Shown in pieces: positions 1-9,143 of a stretch of DNA of 64,000 nucleotides. Numbering within the stretch: position 1 is the stretch's first letter; each line of letters starts with the position of its first letter. Below the pieces are notes generated by a model. That model saw nothing but the letters and a program-made list of their open reading frames with translations. It was not told the DNA's origin and made no database searches. Source of the DNA: Stentor roeselii. Its lineage: Eukaryota > Ciliophora > Heterotrichea > Heterotrichida > Stentoridae. The DNA lies in contig RSEH01000192.1 of the NCBI GenBank assembly GCA_006503475.1, positions 1-64,000 of the forward strand, given 5' to 3'. The position numbers and the translations under genes were made by a program.

Positions 1-830
1 TTTGAATCTTTGTGGAACTGCTGACTTATGCTGAAAATTAACCCAGTTTTCGGTTCAATAATCGTATCTCGAGTGATTAAATCATCATCATGATCGATCT
101 GATCGACAATCCCAGAATACCTCGAAGACGAGTCAGGTTTTTCCCTATCAAACTGATAAATATAAAAAGTTTCCACATTATCATGATTAAGTAATTCCCC
201 AACAGGAAACAACGTAACATGTGGCATGAACTTTCCAAAAGACCTAGTTCCAATGACCCTAAAAGCCCAAGTATACTCTTCTAAACTAGTAATCTCCGGA
301 GTAAACTGTGGAAACTTGCTTAAAATACCCTTCCATTGTTTCCACCCATATTCATGATACTCCTTCCTCTGCCGTGCCTAACTAAATCCTACATCATTCG
401 CCACATCTTCATCCTGCAGCTCAGCCAGTTCATTACTGGTCCAATCCTGAAGATTCGAAGGGTTCTTCGGCTGATACTTAATAAAAGGAGCCCAGTCAGA
501 ACCTGCACCTTTCGACTTTTCCCAGACAAGAAAAGTAATTAGCGCCAACATCGACTTGCTGAAGTTTTCAGGACAGTTCTCGAAGACTGTCTGAAGATCA
601 GGGCTTTCTCGAGCGACTTTAGAAGTGAACAAGGCTCGGTTTGGAGCAATCACGATTCTTTCATTTGGGTGGATCTCCTCGACTGCCATTGAGCCGATGT
701 ACCCTGGAGGAAAACACACTGGGTAGACGATTTTTGGCCAACGGACTCCGCGATTCGCTGCCCAGGTGAACATTTCTTGAACGTCTTCTGGAACTTCTAA
801 ACACTCGGCGCCTGGCACTGGTTGGTACAT
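1..830 (-). CDS. SET-domain lysine methyltransferase, SETD3/LSMT-like (C-terminus outside window)
   Basis: Predicted protein-lysine (or histidine) methyltransferase of the split-SET class that includes SETD3, SETD6 and Rubisco LSMT. The first 146 codons (830 to 393) are joined through a 15-nt intron at 378-392 to a frame that stays open to base 1. Seen: the class signature around residues 90-115 (SMLALITFLVWEKSKGAGSD followed by WAPFIKYQP) and the SET motif LLNHDNVETF encoded near 175-205, where NH is the conserved SAM-site pair. No signal peptide or membrane segment is visible. The substrate cannot be told. The end of the SET domain and any Rubisco-substrate-binding-type domain lie beyond the window. 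The start is the first Met of the frame. Confidence 0.82.
378..392 (-). other. 15-nt spliceosomal intron in the SET gene
   Basis: On the minus strand this reads gtaggatttagttag: GT start, AG end, A at position 10. Without removal the frame ends at the TAG inside it. With removal the frame continues through the SET NHD motif to the window edge. Confidence 0.88.
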
Positions 831-938
831 TTATAATGGGAGAGAAGGTGAAGGGTTTGGGATTATGTGGATTGAGAGTTGTTTTTATTATGATGGGATT
901 TTTTAGGTATTTTAGTTATTTGCATTTTTTCGTATCTT

Positions 939-1505
939 ATGAGTGTCAGTCAGTTCCAAATCACACTTGACGGGGAAGAAGATCTGCTTGATTGTCTTGA
1001 TTTGATTTTTAGAAATGTTGATCAGTGTTTTGAATGCTTGAGATCTCGGGATTCGTTTGATTGGACTTTGAATTGGTTTCGGAAGAGTGAAGACCTTGAA
1101 AGTGCTAATGAAAAACTGGTAGGTTTGAGCAAGATATATCAAAGATTTGATGATCAGCTTGATCTTTCGTCTATTTTCAGTCGAAGTGAAGTCTATCTTT
1201 CGAAAAAATGTGCGAATTACTTATTGAAGATGATTCAAATCGAATCTGAAGATAATTTGCCAGTTTTTCTTTACCTGCATCAAAAAATCTGGGCGATTTC
1301 TAAAAAAATTCGTTTTAATGAAGATAGAAGAAAAGAAATACTGGAAGAAAATAGTGATTTGAAACAATCTCTGAAGAGTGCTGAAATGCGGTTTAAAGAA
1401 TTGAGCCTTGACTTGTTTCTCTTGAAAATTGAAATCGACACACAGTTGGCTTGCTTGACTTCACTTCAGTGGCATCAGTCATCACATCCAGTTAATAATT
1501 TATGA
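939..1505 (+). CDS. hypothetical helical/coiled-coil protein, 188 aa
   Basis: No family recognised. The protein is charged and largely helical: an acidic N-terminus with aromatic residues (DSFDWTLNWF near residue 40) and a likely coiled coil at about residues 125-165 (runs of E/K/L around EILEENSDLKQSLKSAEMRF). No signal peptide or membrane segment. It ends in TGA, one of the cases showing that TGA is a stop here. The NDUFA9-like gene starts 21 nt downstream on the same strand. A structural or adaptor role is possible but is only inference. Confidence 0.7.
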   Translation: MSVSQFQITLDGEEDLLDCLDLIFRNVDQCFECLRSRDSFDWTLNWFRKSEDLESANEKLVGLSKIYQRFDDQLDLSSIFSRSEVYLSKKCANYLLKMIQIESEDNLPVFLYLHQKIWAISKKIRFNEDRRKEILEENSDLKQSLKSAEMRFKELSLDLFLLKIEIDTQLACLTSLQWHQSSHPVNNL

Positions 1506-1526
1506 TTATCTTAATCTTGGATATAA

Positions 1527-2435
1527 ATGGCCCTAACAGTGATCGGAGGTTCTAATTTCCTCGGCCGATACCTAATCAAGTCCCTTTCCAGCCAATACGA
1601 AGAAGTGCGTCTAGCAGACATGTACCCGCATCGAGATTCCGTTTACAAGTTGCAAGAGTCCCTAGGTTCCAAACTGAAGAAGTTCGTCCTTTCCTACCCA
1701 GCAAGTCTAAAACACGCAATATCCGGTTCATCTCGTCTGATAATCATCGACCACGACTACTTCAAACTCGCTCATTCCAAGCATTTTTACCTCGAAAAAT
1801 CACTTCAATTCGCTGAAGACCTGGGCGTCTCAGACATTACTTGGGTGCACCCATTAGAATTCACTCACCTCAGCCACGTGGAAGGCGATCCCAGTCTTTT
1901 AGTGAACCAGTCCGAATCAAAAGCGCGAAAAATCCATCCAGATCTGAAATCAATTCGAACATCTCTGATATTCGGTCCAAATGCTTTAAGTCTTATTCTC
2001 CACAAAGCTCTAGAAGACCTTTCATCTAAGAAGCCAGTGATAACAAGCAACAGTGGCCTGACCCATTTCGCTCCTGTATTCGAGGAGGACTTTTTAAGTG
2101 CTTTTAACTCTTTACAACCAGGAGAGAGTTCTTCGATAGAAGGACCTGAAAGACTGACTTATGAGGAGATAGTTTGGGTCTTGGCGCAAAGTTTAGGAGT
2201 CGCAAAGCCGAGCCATACTGGAATATTGGGAATGTTGACCGGGAAGCTGGCGATGAATGATTTCATTGGAGACGTGTTTTATCCAAGTCATCTCCAGCAG
2301 CTTTACAGACTCGTCGCGCGGCCTGAAGAACTGGTGGCGACTGTTCAGGGCAAGACCAAACTGGCAGAGTACTTCAAGCCGAGCACCCCACGACCGGTGA
2401 GCAGCCTGCATTGGCATCGAGTGATTCTAGACTAA
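1527..2435 (+). CDS. NDUFA9-like atypical short-chain dehydrogenase (complex I 39-kDa subunit-like)
   Basis: The N-terminus MALTVIGGSNFLGRYLIKSL is a Rossmann dinucleotide-binding motif of the GGxxFxG type typical of NDUFA9 and atypical SDRs. At 302 aa it is shorter than NDUFA9 proteins with a mitochondrial presequence, and no obvious presequence is visible. Further SDR-like features are the hydrophobic strand RLIIIDHD near residue 70, an S-x-I-R-TSLIFGP segment near residue 145 and a C-terminal helical part. In the family, NDUFA9 binds NADPH and stabilises the Q-module/membrane-arm junction of mitochondrial complex I. A generic NAD(P)-binding epimerase-like protein is the alternative. It has short spacers to both neighbours (21 and 22 nt). 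Confidence 0.68.
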   Translation: MALTVIGGSNFLGRYLIKSLSSQYEEVRLADMYPHRDSVYKLQESLGSKLKKFVLSYPASLKHAISGSSRLIIIDHDYFKLAHSKHFYLEKSLQFAEDLGVSDITWVHPLEFTHLSHVEGDPSLLVNQSESKARKIHPDLKSIRTSLIFGPNALSLILHKALEDLSSKKPVITSNSGLTHFAPVFEEDFLSAFNSLQPGESSSIEGPERLTYEEIVWVLAQSLGVAKPSHTGILGMLTGKLAMNDFIGDVFYPSHLQQLYRLVARPEELVATVQGKTKLAEYFKPSTPRPVSSLHWHRVILD

Positions 2436-2457
2436 ACTAGTTAGAATATAGTTTCTA

Positions 2458-4155
2458 ATGACAAAAAGCTCAGAACTTTTCCTAGTTTTCTTCATTCTGG
2501 CACTATCATTCACCTGCTTCTTTCTTTATACAGTCTTTCGCATGTTCCAGTCGTCCAAGTTTATCTATCACTGGAAGTACTCAAGGCTTATCTACGTCTT
2601 TCAAATCATTCAACTTGCTATTCGATCTGCGTCTTTTTGGGTGATTTGCATTCTGTCTAACACGGTGCAGGGTTCGGAAAATGTGACTTTTACGACTTTT
2701 TCACTGCCTGATTGCTTGATTGTTGCTTCTTATATTGTCATCTTCTGGGTAATGCTTAATTGCACCAGGTACACCCGGATTGACTCTGACTGTTCGGCTT
2801 GTGGAGGGACTAACTTGAGACGTGCTGGGATGATAACGTTGATTTTATTAGTTATTTGGCTTGGTGTTGAAGTCCTTTTGTACTCTTTGATGTTTCTTGG
2901 TGTTGTTTCTAACAATTTTATCAGTATTCAGCAAGGAATCATCAGCTTTTTAGCAAGTCTTGCAGTTGCTGCGGGACTTGTTACGGTTCAGGTTAAGTAC
3001 TCTGGATTGCCTTTTAAGACTGTGCAGGCAGGGAAGTATATGAAAACAGTGATTTTTATTACTTGTGTATGGACTTTGGGAAGGATTACTCATGGAGTTA
3101 TTTATTTGATTATGACTGGATCGCTCACTGGCGGAAAATTGTCAAGTTTTGGAGATGTTGTCGCTGATACCAAAACTATTGTCTTGATTATTGTTGATTT
3201 ACTTGTTACTGAATTGGTTTGTTATTATTTTGTACTTGATTACTCGTTTTTTAGGATTTTTGTTGATAACTTTGTGGATGAACCTGGACATACTTTTCTG
3301 GTTAAAGATGGAATTTCTATGCAGGTTGAACTTGAAAGTTCTAATGATGTTTTTGAAGTTGTTGATGGAAAAAATTTGGTTATTTCGGATGGAAAGGGAA
3401 AACTTGGAGCTGTTTACTTTTTAGGACATGAACAGGAAAAGGTGGTTAGAAAAATTTCACTTTCGAGGATTAATAAGTATGTTTTGGAGAACTTGAAAAA
3501 TGATATTGATGAGTTGAAAAAACTTAGTGTTCCTCAAATCGCTCTTTACTCTGATTGCAACATCTACAATACAGAAATCGAGCTGATAATGGAGTATTTT
3601 CCTATTGGTTCTTTATTTAAAGTCATACATAAAGAATCTTACTCTCTTCCAGTATCCAAAAAGCTTTTAATCCTGTTAAAAATTTCATCAGCCATGAAAT
3701 TTCTGCATTCTTCAAACAAATGTCATGGACATCTTTCATCACACAACATTCTCCTGAAATTTGACTTCGAGCCTTATATTGCAGATTTAGGACTTGAGCA
3801 CTTTAAAAAGTACTGCGGCTTGATTAACTCTTACTCAAATAAATCCGCATGGAGTTCTCCTGAAATCTTAAAAGACCCTTCTAATGTGGTCACTAAAGCT
3901 CAGACCTCTGATGATGTCTTTAGTTTTGGAATGATTATCTGGGAGGTGATTTATTCTGCTGAGCCATTTCCTGGGTATTCTTTAAATAAATTGAGAGAAA
4001 CGATTGTCAAAGAAGAATTACGACCTCGTATCGAGAAACTTGGAATTAATGGAATGGAAGAGTTAATAAAAAGTTGCTGGAATAAAATTCCTGAGCATCG
4101 TCCTGATTTCAAGTTGATTGAAAAAGAACTAAACATGATGCTGAATAATCTATAA
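2458..4155 (+). CDS. seven-TM membrane protein fused to a C-terminal pseudokinase
   Basis: The 565-aa protein has two parts. Residues about 5-265 hold seven hydrophobic segments (roughly 6-29, 43-66, 82-102, 124-148, 155-178, 190-215, 235-262) with short loops, resembling a GPCR/TOM1-like 7TM bundle. Residues about 330-560 form a TKL/tyrosine-kinase-like fold: EYFPIGSLF hinge, KCHGHLSSHNILL catalytic loop, IADLGL, SPEIL, DVFSFGMIIWEV and a CW-x-PEHRP end. The catalytic Asp of HRD is replaced (HGH), the Gly loop is not recognisable and APE is SPE, so it is probably catalytically dead. The HGxLxSxN form resembles the kinase-homology domain of receptor guanylate cyclases, but no cyclase follows. 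Probably a receptor whose cytoplasmic domain acts as a scaffold or allosteric switch. The ligand is unknown. Confidence 0.8.
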   Translation: MTKSSELFLVFFILALSFTCFFLYTVFRMFQSSKFIYHWKYSRLIYVFQIIQLAIRSASFWVICILSNTVQGSENVTFTTFSLPDCLIVASYIVIFWVMLNCTRYTRIDSDCSACGGTNLRRAGMITLILLVIWLGVEVLLYSLMFLGVVSNNFISIQQGIISFLASLAVAAGLVTVQVKYSGLPFKTVQAGKYMKTVIFITCVWTLGRITHGVIYLIMTGSLTGGKLSSFGDVVADTKTIVLIIVDLLVTELVCYYFVLDYSFFRIFVDNFVDEPGHTFLVKDGISMQVELESSNDVFEVVDGKNLVISDGKGKLGAVYFLGHEQEKVVRKISLSRINKYVLENLKNDIDELKKLSVPQIALYSDCNIYNTEIELIMEYFPIGSLFKVIHKESYSLPVSKKLLILLKISSAMKFLHSSNKCHGHLSSHNILLKFDFEPYIADLGLEHFKKYCGLINSYSNKSAWSSPEILKDPSNVVTKAQTSDDVFSFGMIIWEVIYSAEPFPGYSLNKLRETIVKEELRPRIEKLGINGMEELIKSCWNKIPEHRPDFKLIEKELNMMLNNL

Positions 4156-4188
4156 TGAGTTTTTAATGAAGTTAATTATATTAGTTAA

Positions 4189-4413
4189 ATGGGAATCGTC
4201 AAACTTATGATGCCAAGATTCATGTTTTACAGGAAGTTCAACCCTGTAAACAGAAACTGGAGATCAAACTGTGTCGTTGCTTTTGTTCAGACTGGCACTT
4301 TAGCCCTTCTTCTCTACTTTGGAGGCACTAGGTACACCTTTGAAAGTCCAAAACGAGGATATGAGTATGTGGATCCTGCAAGAAAGACCTCAAGAATAAT
4401 CCCATTACTCTAG
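4189..4413 (+). CDS. small single-TM protein, 74 aa
   Basis: Unrecognised short protein. A basic N-terminus (residues 1-26, many R/K, no acids) is followed by one hydrophobic stretch (about 28-46, CVVAFVQTGTLALLLYFGG) and a short polar tail rich in Tyr and Arg. This layout fits a small organelle-membrane protein, for example a mitochondrial inner-membrane subunit, but nothing proves it. It lies 33 nt downstream of the 7TM-pseudokinase gene on the same strand. The alternative is a chance reading frame, which the TM layout and A-rich start context make less likely. Confidence 0.55.
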   Translation: MGIVKLMMPRFMFYRKFNPVNRNWRSNCVVAFVQTGTLALLLYFGGTRYTFESPKRGYEYVDPARKTSRIIPLL

Positions 4414-4827
4414 ATAGTTAAAATTTACCTCCAGGTGGAATATTTAAGGGTTTTTCTAGCAAGTGGTCAAGTTAGTCTCTTGATCATCTTATAATAAAAA
4501 TTTCTAAGAAAATATCGAAATCAACTCACAGAAACTTTTACCTGAATTTTTGAAATCAATCTTAAAGACTTTGAATCTGATAACAATTAAAAATTAAACA
4601 ATCATTCATTTCTAATTATTTTACTTTAAGTCCAAATCAGCGATCAAAAGTATTACATTTTGATGATGGTCGCTCAAATTTTTCTAATTATTTAAAAACA
4701 TTGAAAAAACTTCAAATTTCTTAAAGCCCACTTTTTAAAAATTAATCCCAAATTATTTCTATCTCGCTCTTCAACTTCCAACCTCAATAAAAACAGCTAA
4801 AATCCTCTCTTCAATAAATATCTTTAA
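4414..4827. other. intergenic, 414 nt
   Basis: AT-rich spacer between two same-strand genes. The 3' half is poor in G and richer in C, as seen upstream of many genes here. No reading frame, RNA gene or repeat was recognised. Confidence 0.6.
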
Positions 4828-6186
4828 ATGTCAGTCATTTCAAGCTACCAAATCGAAAAAACATTAGGAGAAGGCACTTTTGGAAAAGTAAAACTGGCAA
4901 TTCACAAGTTGACTAAAGAAAAAGTTGCAATAAAAGTGTTAAAAAAGAAGCTTTTCACTGAATCATCTGATATTGACCGAGTGACTCGTGAAATTTACAT
5001 ATTAAAACTAATCAGGCATCCAAATCTGGTACAGTTATACGAAATTATCCAGGAATCTGAAAAGATTTTTCTAATCATGGAGTATGTCCCCGGTGGAGAG
5101 ATGCTGGAATACATTGAAAGTCAGAAAAAACTTGATGAAAAAGAAGCTTGTCGGCTTTTTCAACAGATTTGCTCTGCTGTCAGCTATTTACATCAACTAA
5201 AAATAGTTCACAGGGATTTGAAGCCGGAAAATATGCTGCTTGACTTAAATAATAACGTTAAAATCGTTGACTTTGGACTCAGTAACTTGTATGAAAAAGG
5301 AGAAAAACTCAAGACTTCTTGTGGAAGCCCTTGTTATGCCGCTCCTGAAATGATTTTAAATAAACTTTACGATCCGTTAAAGTCTGATATATGGAGCATG
5401 GGAGTGGTTTTATTTTATATGTTATCCGGCAGTCTTCCATTCGAGGATGAAAACACAACAAAACTTTACAATAAAATCGTTTCAGGTCTTTTCGAAATGC
5501 CTAAATTCCTATCAGAGTCCAGCCAAAGACTCCTAAACTCAATGCTTCAAACCGATCCAAAAAAGCGATGCTCTTTAAAAGACGTGAAAATTTCAGAGTT
5601 TTACTCACTTTACATCCAAGACTGCCCAACAGGAATAATTCTTGGCTTTGACAGTATTCCAATAGTAAAAGAAATAGAAAAAGACCTGAAAAATTACAAC
5701 CTCGACTTAGCTTTGACATACTCCAACGTTGAAAAAAACATCCATGATAGAAATACAACAATTTATCATCTTATCTTGAAGAAAGTAATCCAAAATGGAA
5801 CTCAAGTAAAAGAAAATATAATAAAAATAACAGAAAAACCCTTCAAAGGAGACACCTTTGCTTTGAGACCCTTTACGAAGAAGCTCATTGAAAATTGCAC
5901 CCCTTTTGAAAGTTTCAAGAAAAAAAATCAAAAAATTGTTCATCATCGAGTACTTTCTGATCATCTTCCACAAGTCAGGACTCCGAAAAAAAACTCAGGG
6001 ATTAGGTCTGAAAGGAAGACCAAGAAAAATGCTTTTAACTTTGAAAACCTTGTGAAATTTCCTGAGAGTCCTAGGAAAGATATTGATGGGAAAAACTCTT
6101 ATCATCGAAATAATTTTAATCGAAATGTTAGAATCAGACCTTTGAGCTTAGATGATGAAAAATGTGCGATATTTAGGACTAAATAG
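4828..6186 (+). CDS. Ser/Thr protein kinase, AMPK/SNF1 (CAMKL) type
   Basis: Complete kinase domain at residues about 8-260: GEGTFG loop, VAIK Lys36, IVHRDLKPEN catalytic loop, VDFGLS, and an activation loop KLKTSCGSPCYAAPEM whose Thr is the LKB1-type phosphosite of the AMPK/SNF1 family. All catalytic residues are present, so it should be active. The C-terminal 190 residues are basic and Lys/Arg-rich with no UBA or KA1 domain that I can recognise, so assignment to AMPK alpha itself is unsafe and a related AMPK-like kinase is equally likely. Acts in the cytosol. Activation would be by phosphorylation of the T-loop. Confidence 0.9.
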   Translation: MSVISSYQIEKTLGEGTFGKVKLAIHKLTKEKVAIKVLKKKLFTESSDIDRVTREIYILKLIRHPNLVQLYEIIQESEKIFLIMEYVPGGEMLEYIESQKKLDEKEACRLFQQICSAVSYLHQLKIVHRDLKPENMLLDLNNNVKIVDFGLSNLYEKGEKLKTSCGSPCYAAPEMILNKLYDPLKSDIWSMGVVLFYMLSGSLPFEDENTTKLYNKIVSGLFEMPKFLSESSQRLLNSMLQTDPKKRCSLKDVKISEFYSLYIQDCPTGIILGFDSIPIVKEIEKDLKNYNLDLALTYSNVEKNIHDRNTTIYHLILKKVIQNGTQVKENIIKITEKPFKGDTFALRPFTKKLIENCTPFESFKKKNQKIVHHRVLSDHLPQVRTPKKNSGIRSERKTKKNAFNFENLVKFPESPRKDIDGKNSYHRNNFNRNVRIRPLSLDDEKCAIFRTK

Positions 6187-6334
6187 GAGTATTTGGAGTG
6201 ATGGATGGCAAGATTAAGTTAAATAATAGATTAGACTAGGAAATCGTATTCAAGTTTTTGTGTTGATTTGGAAGATAATTAAAATTGCCCTCCTTAATTC
6301 ATCATATTCAAACTTAATTTTAAAACTTATTCCA

Positions 6335-7384
6335 CTAAATGCATTCAACTACTAAATTCACTTGATTTTCATCACAGTCCTGCTCACCTTTGCCAGCACT
6401 AATAACAGATCCCAAGTACTCCCTCTTGCAGACCTCAACATCCAATTCCTGCTCCCTGGCCAATATTTCCTGTTCAAGCTGCTTTAAGTACAACTGAGGG
6501 TCATTTTCAAGTGCGAAAACCAGATTTTCCAATTGAAAAGACTGACTAGCAGCTCTAGAAAATCTTTTAAACATTTTATTCTTCAAAGAAAAAACCGTAT
6601 TTTCCAAATCCTCCTTCAAAATGAGTTTAGACCTCAAAGAAAGAGTCCTCTCAGGAAAAAAAGCAAAACTTTTAAATCTTTTCAACTTTTTCGACCTACA
6701 ACTGGGCGAAACAAGGAAAGAATAATTCAACCTTTCGCTTGAATCATCATCCGAATGACAAAACTCCATCGGTATAGCAGAAACATTTTTTAAATGATGA
6801 GAAGACCCAGAAGTTGAAATACTGTCAATTCTAATAATTTCCTTTTCGAATCCTTCACTTTTTTCTTTAAAATCTTGAAAAATTTCAGTGGTTTTTCTTC
6901 TTCCATGAACCAAATCAGTGACTATTCCAAGTTTATGGATTTTTTTTTTATTACTTTCAAAGAATTTTCTTTTTTTCTGCAGGGTTTTTTTGAGTTCTTG
7001 CAGTTTAGAAGCGAGTTGTTCAGTTTTTAAGAGTCTTTCTGTGATGTCCTTAGAAAGGACTCTTAAAACTTTTTCGGTTTTTGACAGGTTTGGGTTGAGA
7101 TTAGTGATTTCTTCAGAAGGGAGAAAAGAATGGATTTTTTTTTCTCGGTTTTTGACGCTTTTCATTGATTTTTTCGTTTTTGCCATGCTGGATTTTAAAG
7201 TCTTTCGAAAGGGCTGCAAGTCTTTCAGAACCTTGTAGTCTGTATTAAGCCGTGAGTAATAATGCCTGATTTTTAAGTTGTTTATCTGATATTCCAGCAT
7301 GTTCCGTTTTTTAATCAAAGATTTTACGAATAAGTATTGCGCTCTAATAGATTCTTCTTGGATCTTGCTGCTTTCACCTCCCAT
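6335..7384 (-). CDS. coiled-coil protein with possible N-myristoylation start, 349 aa
   Basis: Unrecognised protein, very rich in Lys, Leu and Ser. It starts MGGESSK, with Gly2 and a Ser at position 6, which suits N-myristoylation. Coiled-coil-prone regions lie at about 15-60, 100-160 (EKVLRVLSKDITERLLKTEQ and the following residues) and 285-325. The middle is Ser-rich and probably disordered. Convergent with the kinase gene at 4828-6186 (148-nt spacer). A membrane- or cytoskeleton-associated structural protein is a guess. Confidence 0.7.
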   Translation of the reverse strand: MGGESSKIQEESIRAQYLFVKSLIKKRNMLEYQINNLKIRHYYSRLNTDYKVLKDLQPFRKTLKSSMAKTKKSMKSVKNREKKIHSFLPSEEITNLNPNLSKTEKVLRVLSKDITERLLKTEQLASKLQELKKTLQKKRKFFESNKKKIHKLGIVTDLVHGRRKTTEIFQDFKEKSEGFEKEIIRIDSISTSGSSHHLKNVSAIPMEFCHSDDDSSERLNYSFLVSPSCRSKKLKRFKSFAFFPERTLSLRSKLILKEDLENTVFSLKNKMFKRFSRAASQSFQLENLVFALENDPQLYLKQLEQEILAREQELDVEVCKREYLGSVISAGKGEQDCDENQVNLVVECI

Positions 7385-7622
7385 AATTTATTACTTTTAA
7401 TGGCTATGAAAACTTTTACATTGTGTTTACGTCAAATTAAATAATTTCTCAATAACCCAAAAGAAAACCATCCTCATTCACCTTCCTCCTTTTCCAAAAA
7501 ATTCTAAAAATCATCTAAAAACCCTTAAAATCCTATTTCTCCCTCGATTCAACAATTTTCAACTAAAATTTATTCATCCTAAAATTACCCAGGTTATCTC
7601 ATCACGATGCCTTGATCAAAAA

Positions 7623-8675
7623 ATGGAATTCCAAAGGTCAGAAGAGTCAGGATTCGAGCTCGACGAGCTTTGGAACAACATCTCCTCAATCGAAGACAAA
7701 GACTCGACATTCGGTAAAGACTACTACTTCGACTCATACGCTCATTTCAGCATCCACGAAGACATGATAAAAGACACAACACGAACAGTGTCCTACAAGA
7801 ACGCAATAATGAGAAACTCTTACTTATTCAAAGACAAAATCGTCCTGGACATCGGCTGCGGCACTGGAATCCTGTCCTTCTTCGCAGCGAAGGCAGGAGC
7901 GGCGCACGTTTACGGAATTGACTGCGCTGACATTGTGAACTACGCGCGAGAGACAGTAAGAAGAAACGGCTTTGAATCAAAAATCACTTTAATTAAAGGA
8001 AAAGTTGAAGAAATCGAACTTCCTGTCAGACAAGTCGATATCATTATTTCTGAGTGGATGGGGTACTTCTTGCTTTATGAAGGCATGCTTGACTCGGTCT
8101 TGTTCGCAAGGGACAAGTGGCTTGCCCCTGGAGGAATGCTTTTTCCTGACAAGGCTCGCATCTGGCTTGCTGCGATTGAAGATGGAAAGTTTAAGAATAG
8201 CAAAATTGAGTTTTGGAATGATGTTTATGGAATTGCTATGAAACCTATGAGACAATGTGTGCTTATTGAACCTATTGTTGATGTTGTTGAACAGGGAAAT
8301 ATTATTTCTAGTCTTGCTCCTGTTTTTGAAGCGGATCTTGAAAAAATCACGGTGGAACAACTTAGCTTTGTTAGTCACTTTCGGTTGCAGGTTACGAGGA
8401 AAGAGAATTTTAATGCTTTTGTTGGATGGTTTGAAGTTGGGTTCACTCATTGTCATAAGCCGGTTACTTTAAGTACTTCTCCTAAGTTTAAAAGCACTCA
8501 TTGGAAACAGACTATCTTTTATTTGGATCCGGTGGTGCCTGTTGAAGGAGGACAGATCATTGAAGGGAGCATCGCTGTCAGGTATAACCCTGTGCATCAT
8601 CGTGAACTTGATATTAAATTGTCGTATAATGTCAAAGGGGGAAAGGCTGACTGGCAGTTTTATAGATTAAGGTAG
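7623..8675 (+). CDS. PRMT1: protein arginine N-methyltransferase 1 (type I)
   Basis: Clear PRMT1-type enzyme of 350 aa, close to the usual length. SAM-binding motif VLDIGCGTGILSFFAAKAGA at residues 74-93, post-I Asp in VYGIDCADIV, the double-E loop SEWMGYFLLYEGMLD (Glu144 and Glu153, which hold the arginine guanidinium) and the THW loop near residue 290 (STHWKQTIFYLD) are all intact. In the family it makes asymmetric dimethylarginine on histone H4R3 and RGG proteins in nucleus and cytosol. Its upstream region (7440-7622) is almost free of G and its downstream region almost free of C, a good example of the composition switch seen across the window. Confidence 0.96.
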   Translation: MEFQRSEESGFELDELWNNISSIEDKDSTFGKDYYFDSYAHFSIHEDMIKDTTRTVSYKNAIMRNSYLFKDKIVLDIGCGTGILSFFAAKAGAAHVYGIDCADIVNYARETVRRNGFESKITLIKGKVEEIELPVRQVDIIISEWMGYFLLYEGMLDSVLFARDKWLAPGGMLFPDKARIWLAAIEDGKFKNSKIEFWNDVYGIAMKPMRQCVLIEPIVDVVEQGNIISSLAPVFEADLEKITVEQLSFVSHFRLQVTRKENFNAFVGWFEVGFTHCHKPVTLSTSPKFKSTHWKQTIFYLDPVVPVEGGQIIEGSIAVRYNPVHHRELDIKLSYNVKGGKADWQFYRLR

Positions 8676-9143
8676 ATATTTTGAAGTAGAGATTTTTTAA
8701 GATTGAAGGGTTTTGTTCATTGAAGGTGGAGAATTTTTTATGGGAAATTTAAATTTATGTAGTTTATTGTTTTGGCTTATTATTCAAGATAGGATATTGG
8801 CTAGCATAATTTAATTTGGATGAAAATTAATCTCACTAAGCCCCTTCAGCGATTCTAGTCCCGAAACCTCATTTATGCGATAAAATAAATACCAATATAA
8901 AAGCTAAAATCAAACCTACAAGTCAAATGAAAGTATCAAATAAATTCATGAAAATATCCTAAAAATCTTATACAACCCAAATAATAAAACCCTTCACAAA
9001 ACAACATCAAAATTCATCAACCTAATTAAAATCCTCAAACCCTTTAAAACCTCTAATCAACTCCTAACCACTTTTCCAATATCTCAATCATCCTCGCTCC
9101 AATAAAAATCTCTTCCATTCATCTTAACCTTCCAAAATAAACA
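8676..9143. other. intergenic, 468 nt
   Basis: G/T-rich at its left end (downstream of PRMT1) and A/C-rich at its right end (upstream of Hsp60). No reading frame, RNA or repeat recognised. Probably 3' flank plus promoter. Confidence 0.6.

Noticed and set aside
378-830. The 150-codon frame as a complete short gene
   Set aside because: It ends inside a GT...AG 15-nt intron. After splicing, the SET motifs continue to the window edge.
7989-8456. 155-codon minus-strand frame inside PRMT1
   Set aside because: Antisense of a highly conserved enzyme. No domain, no start context.
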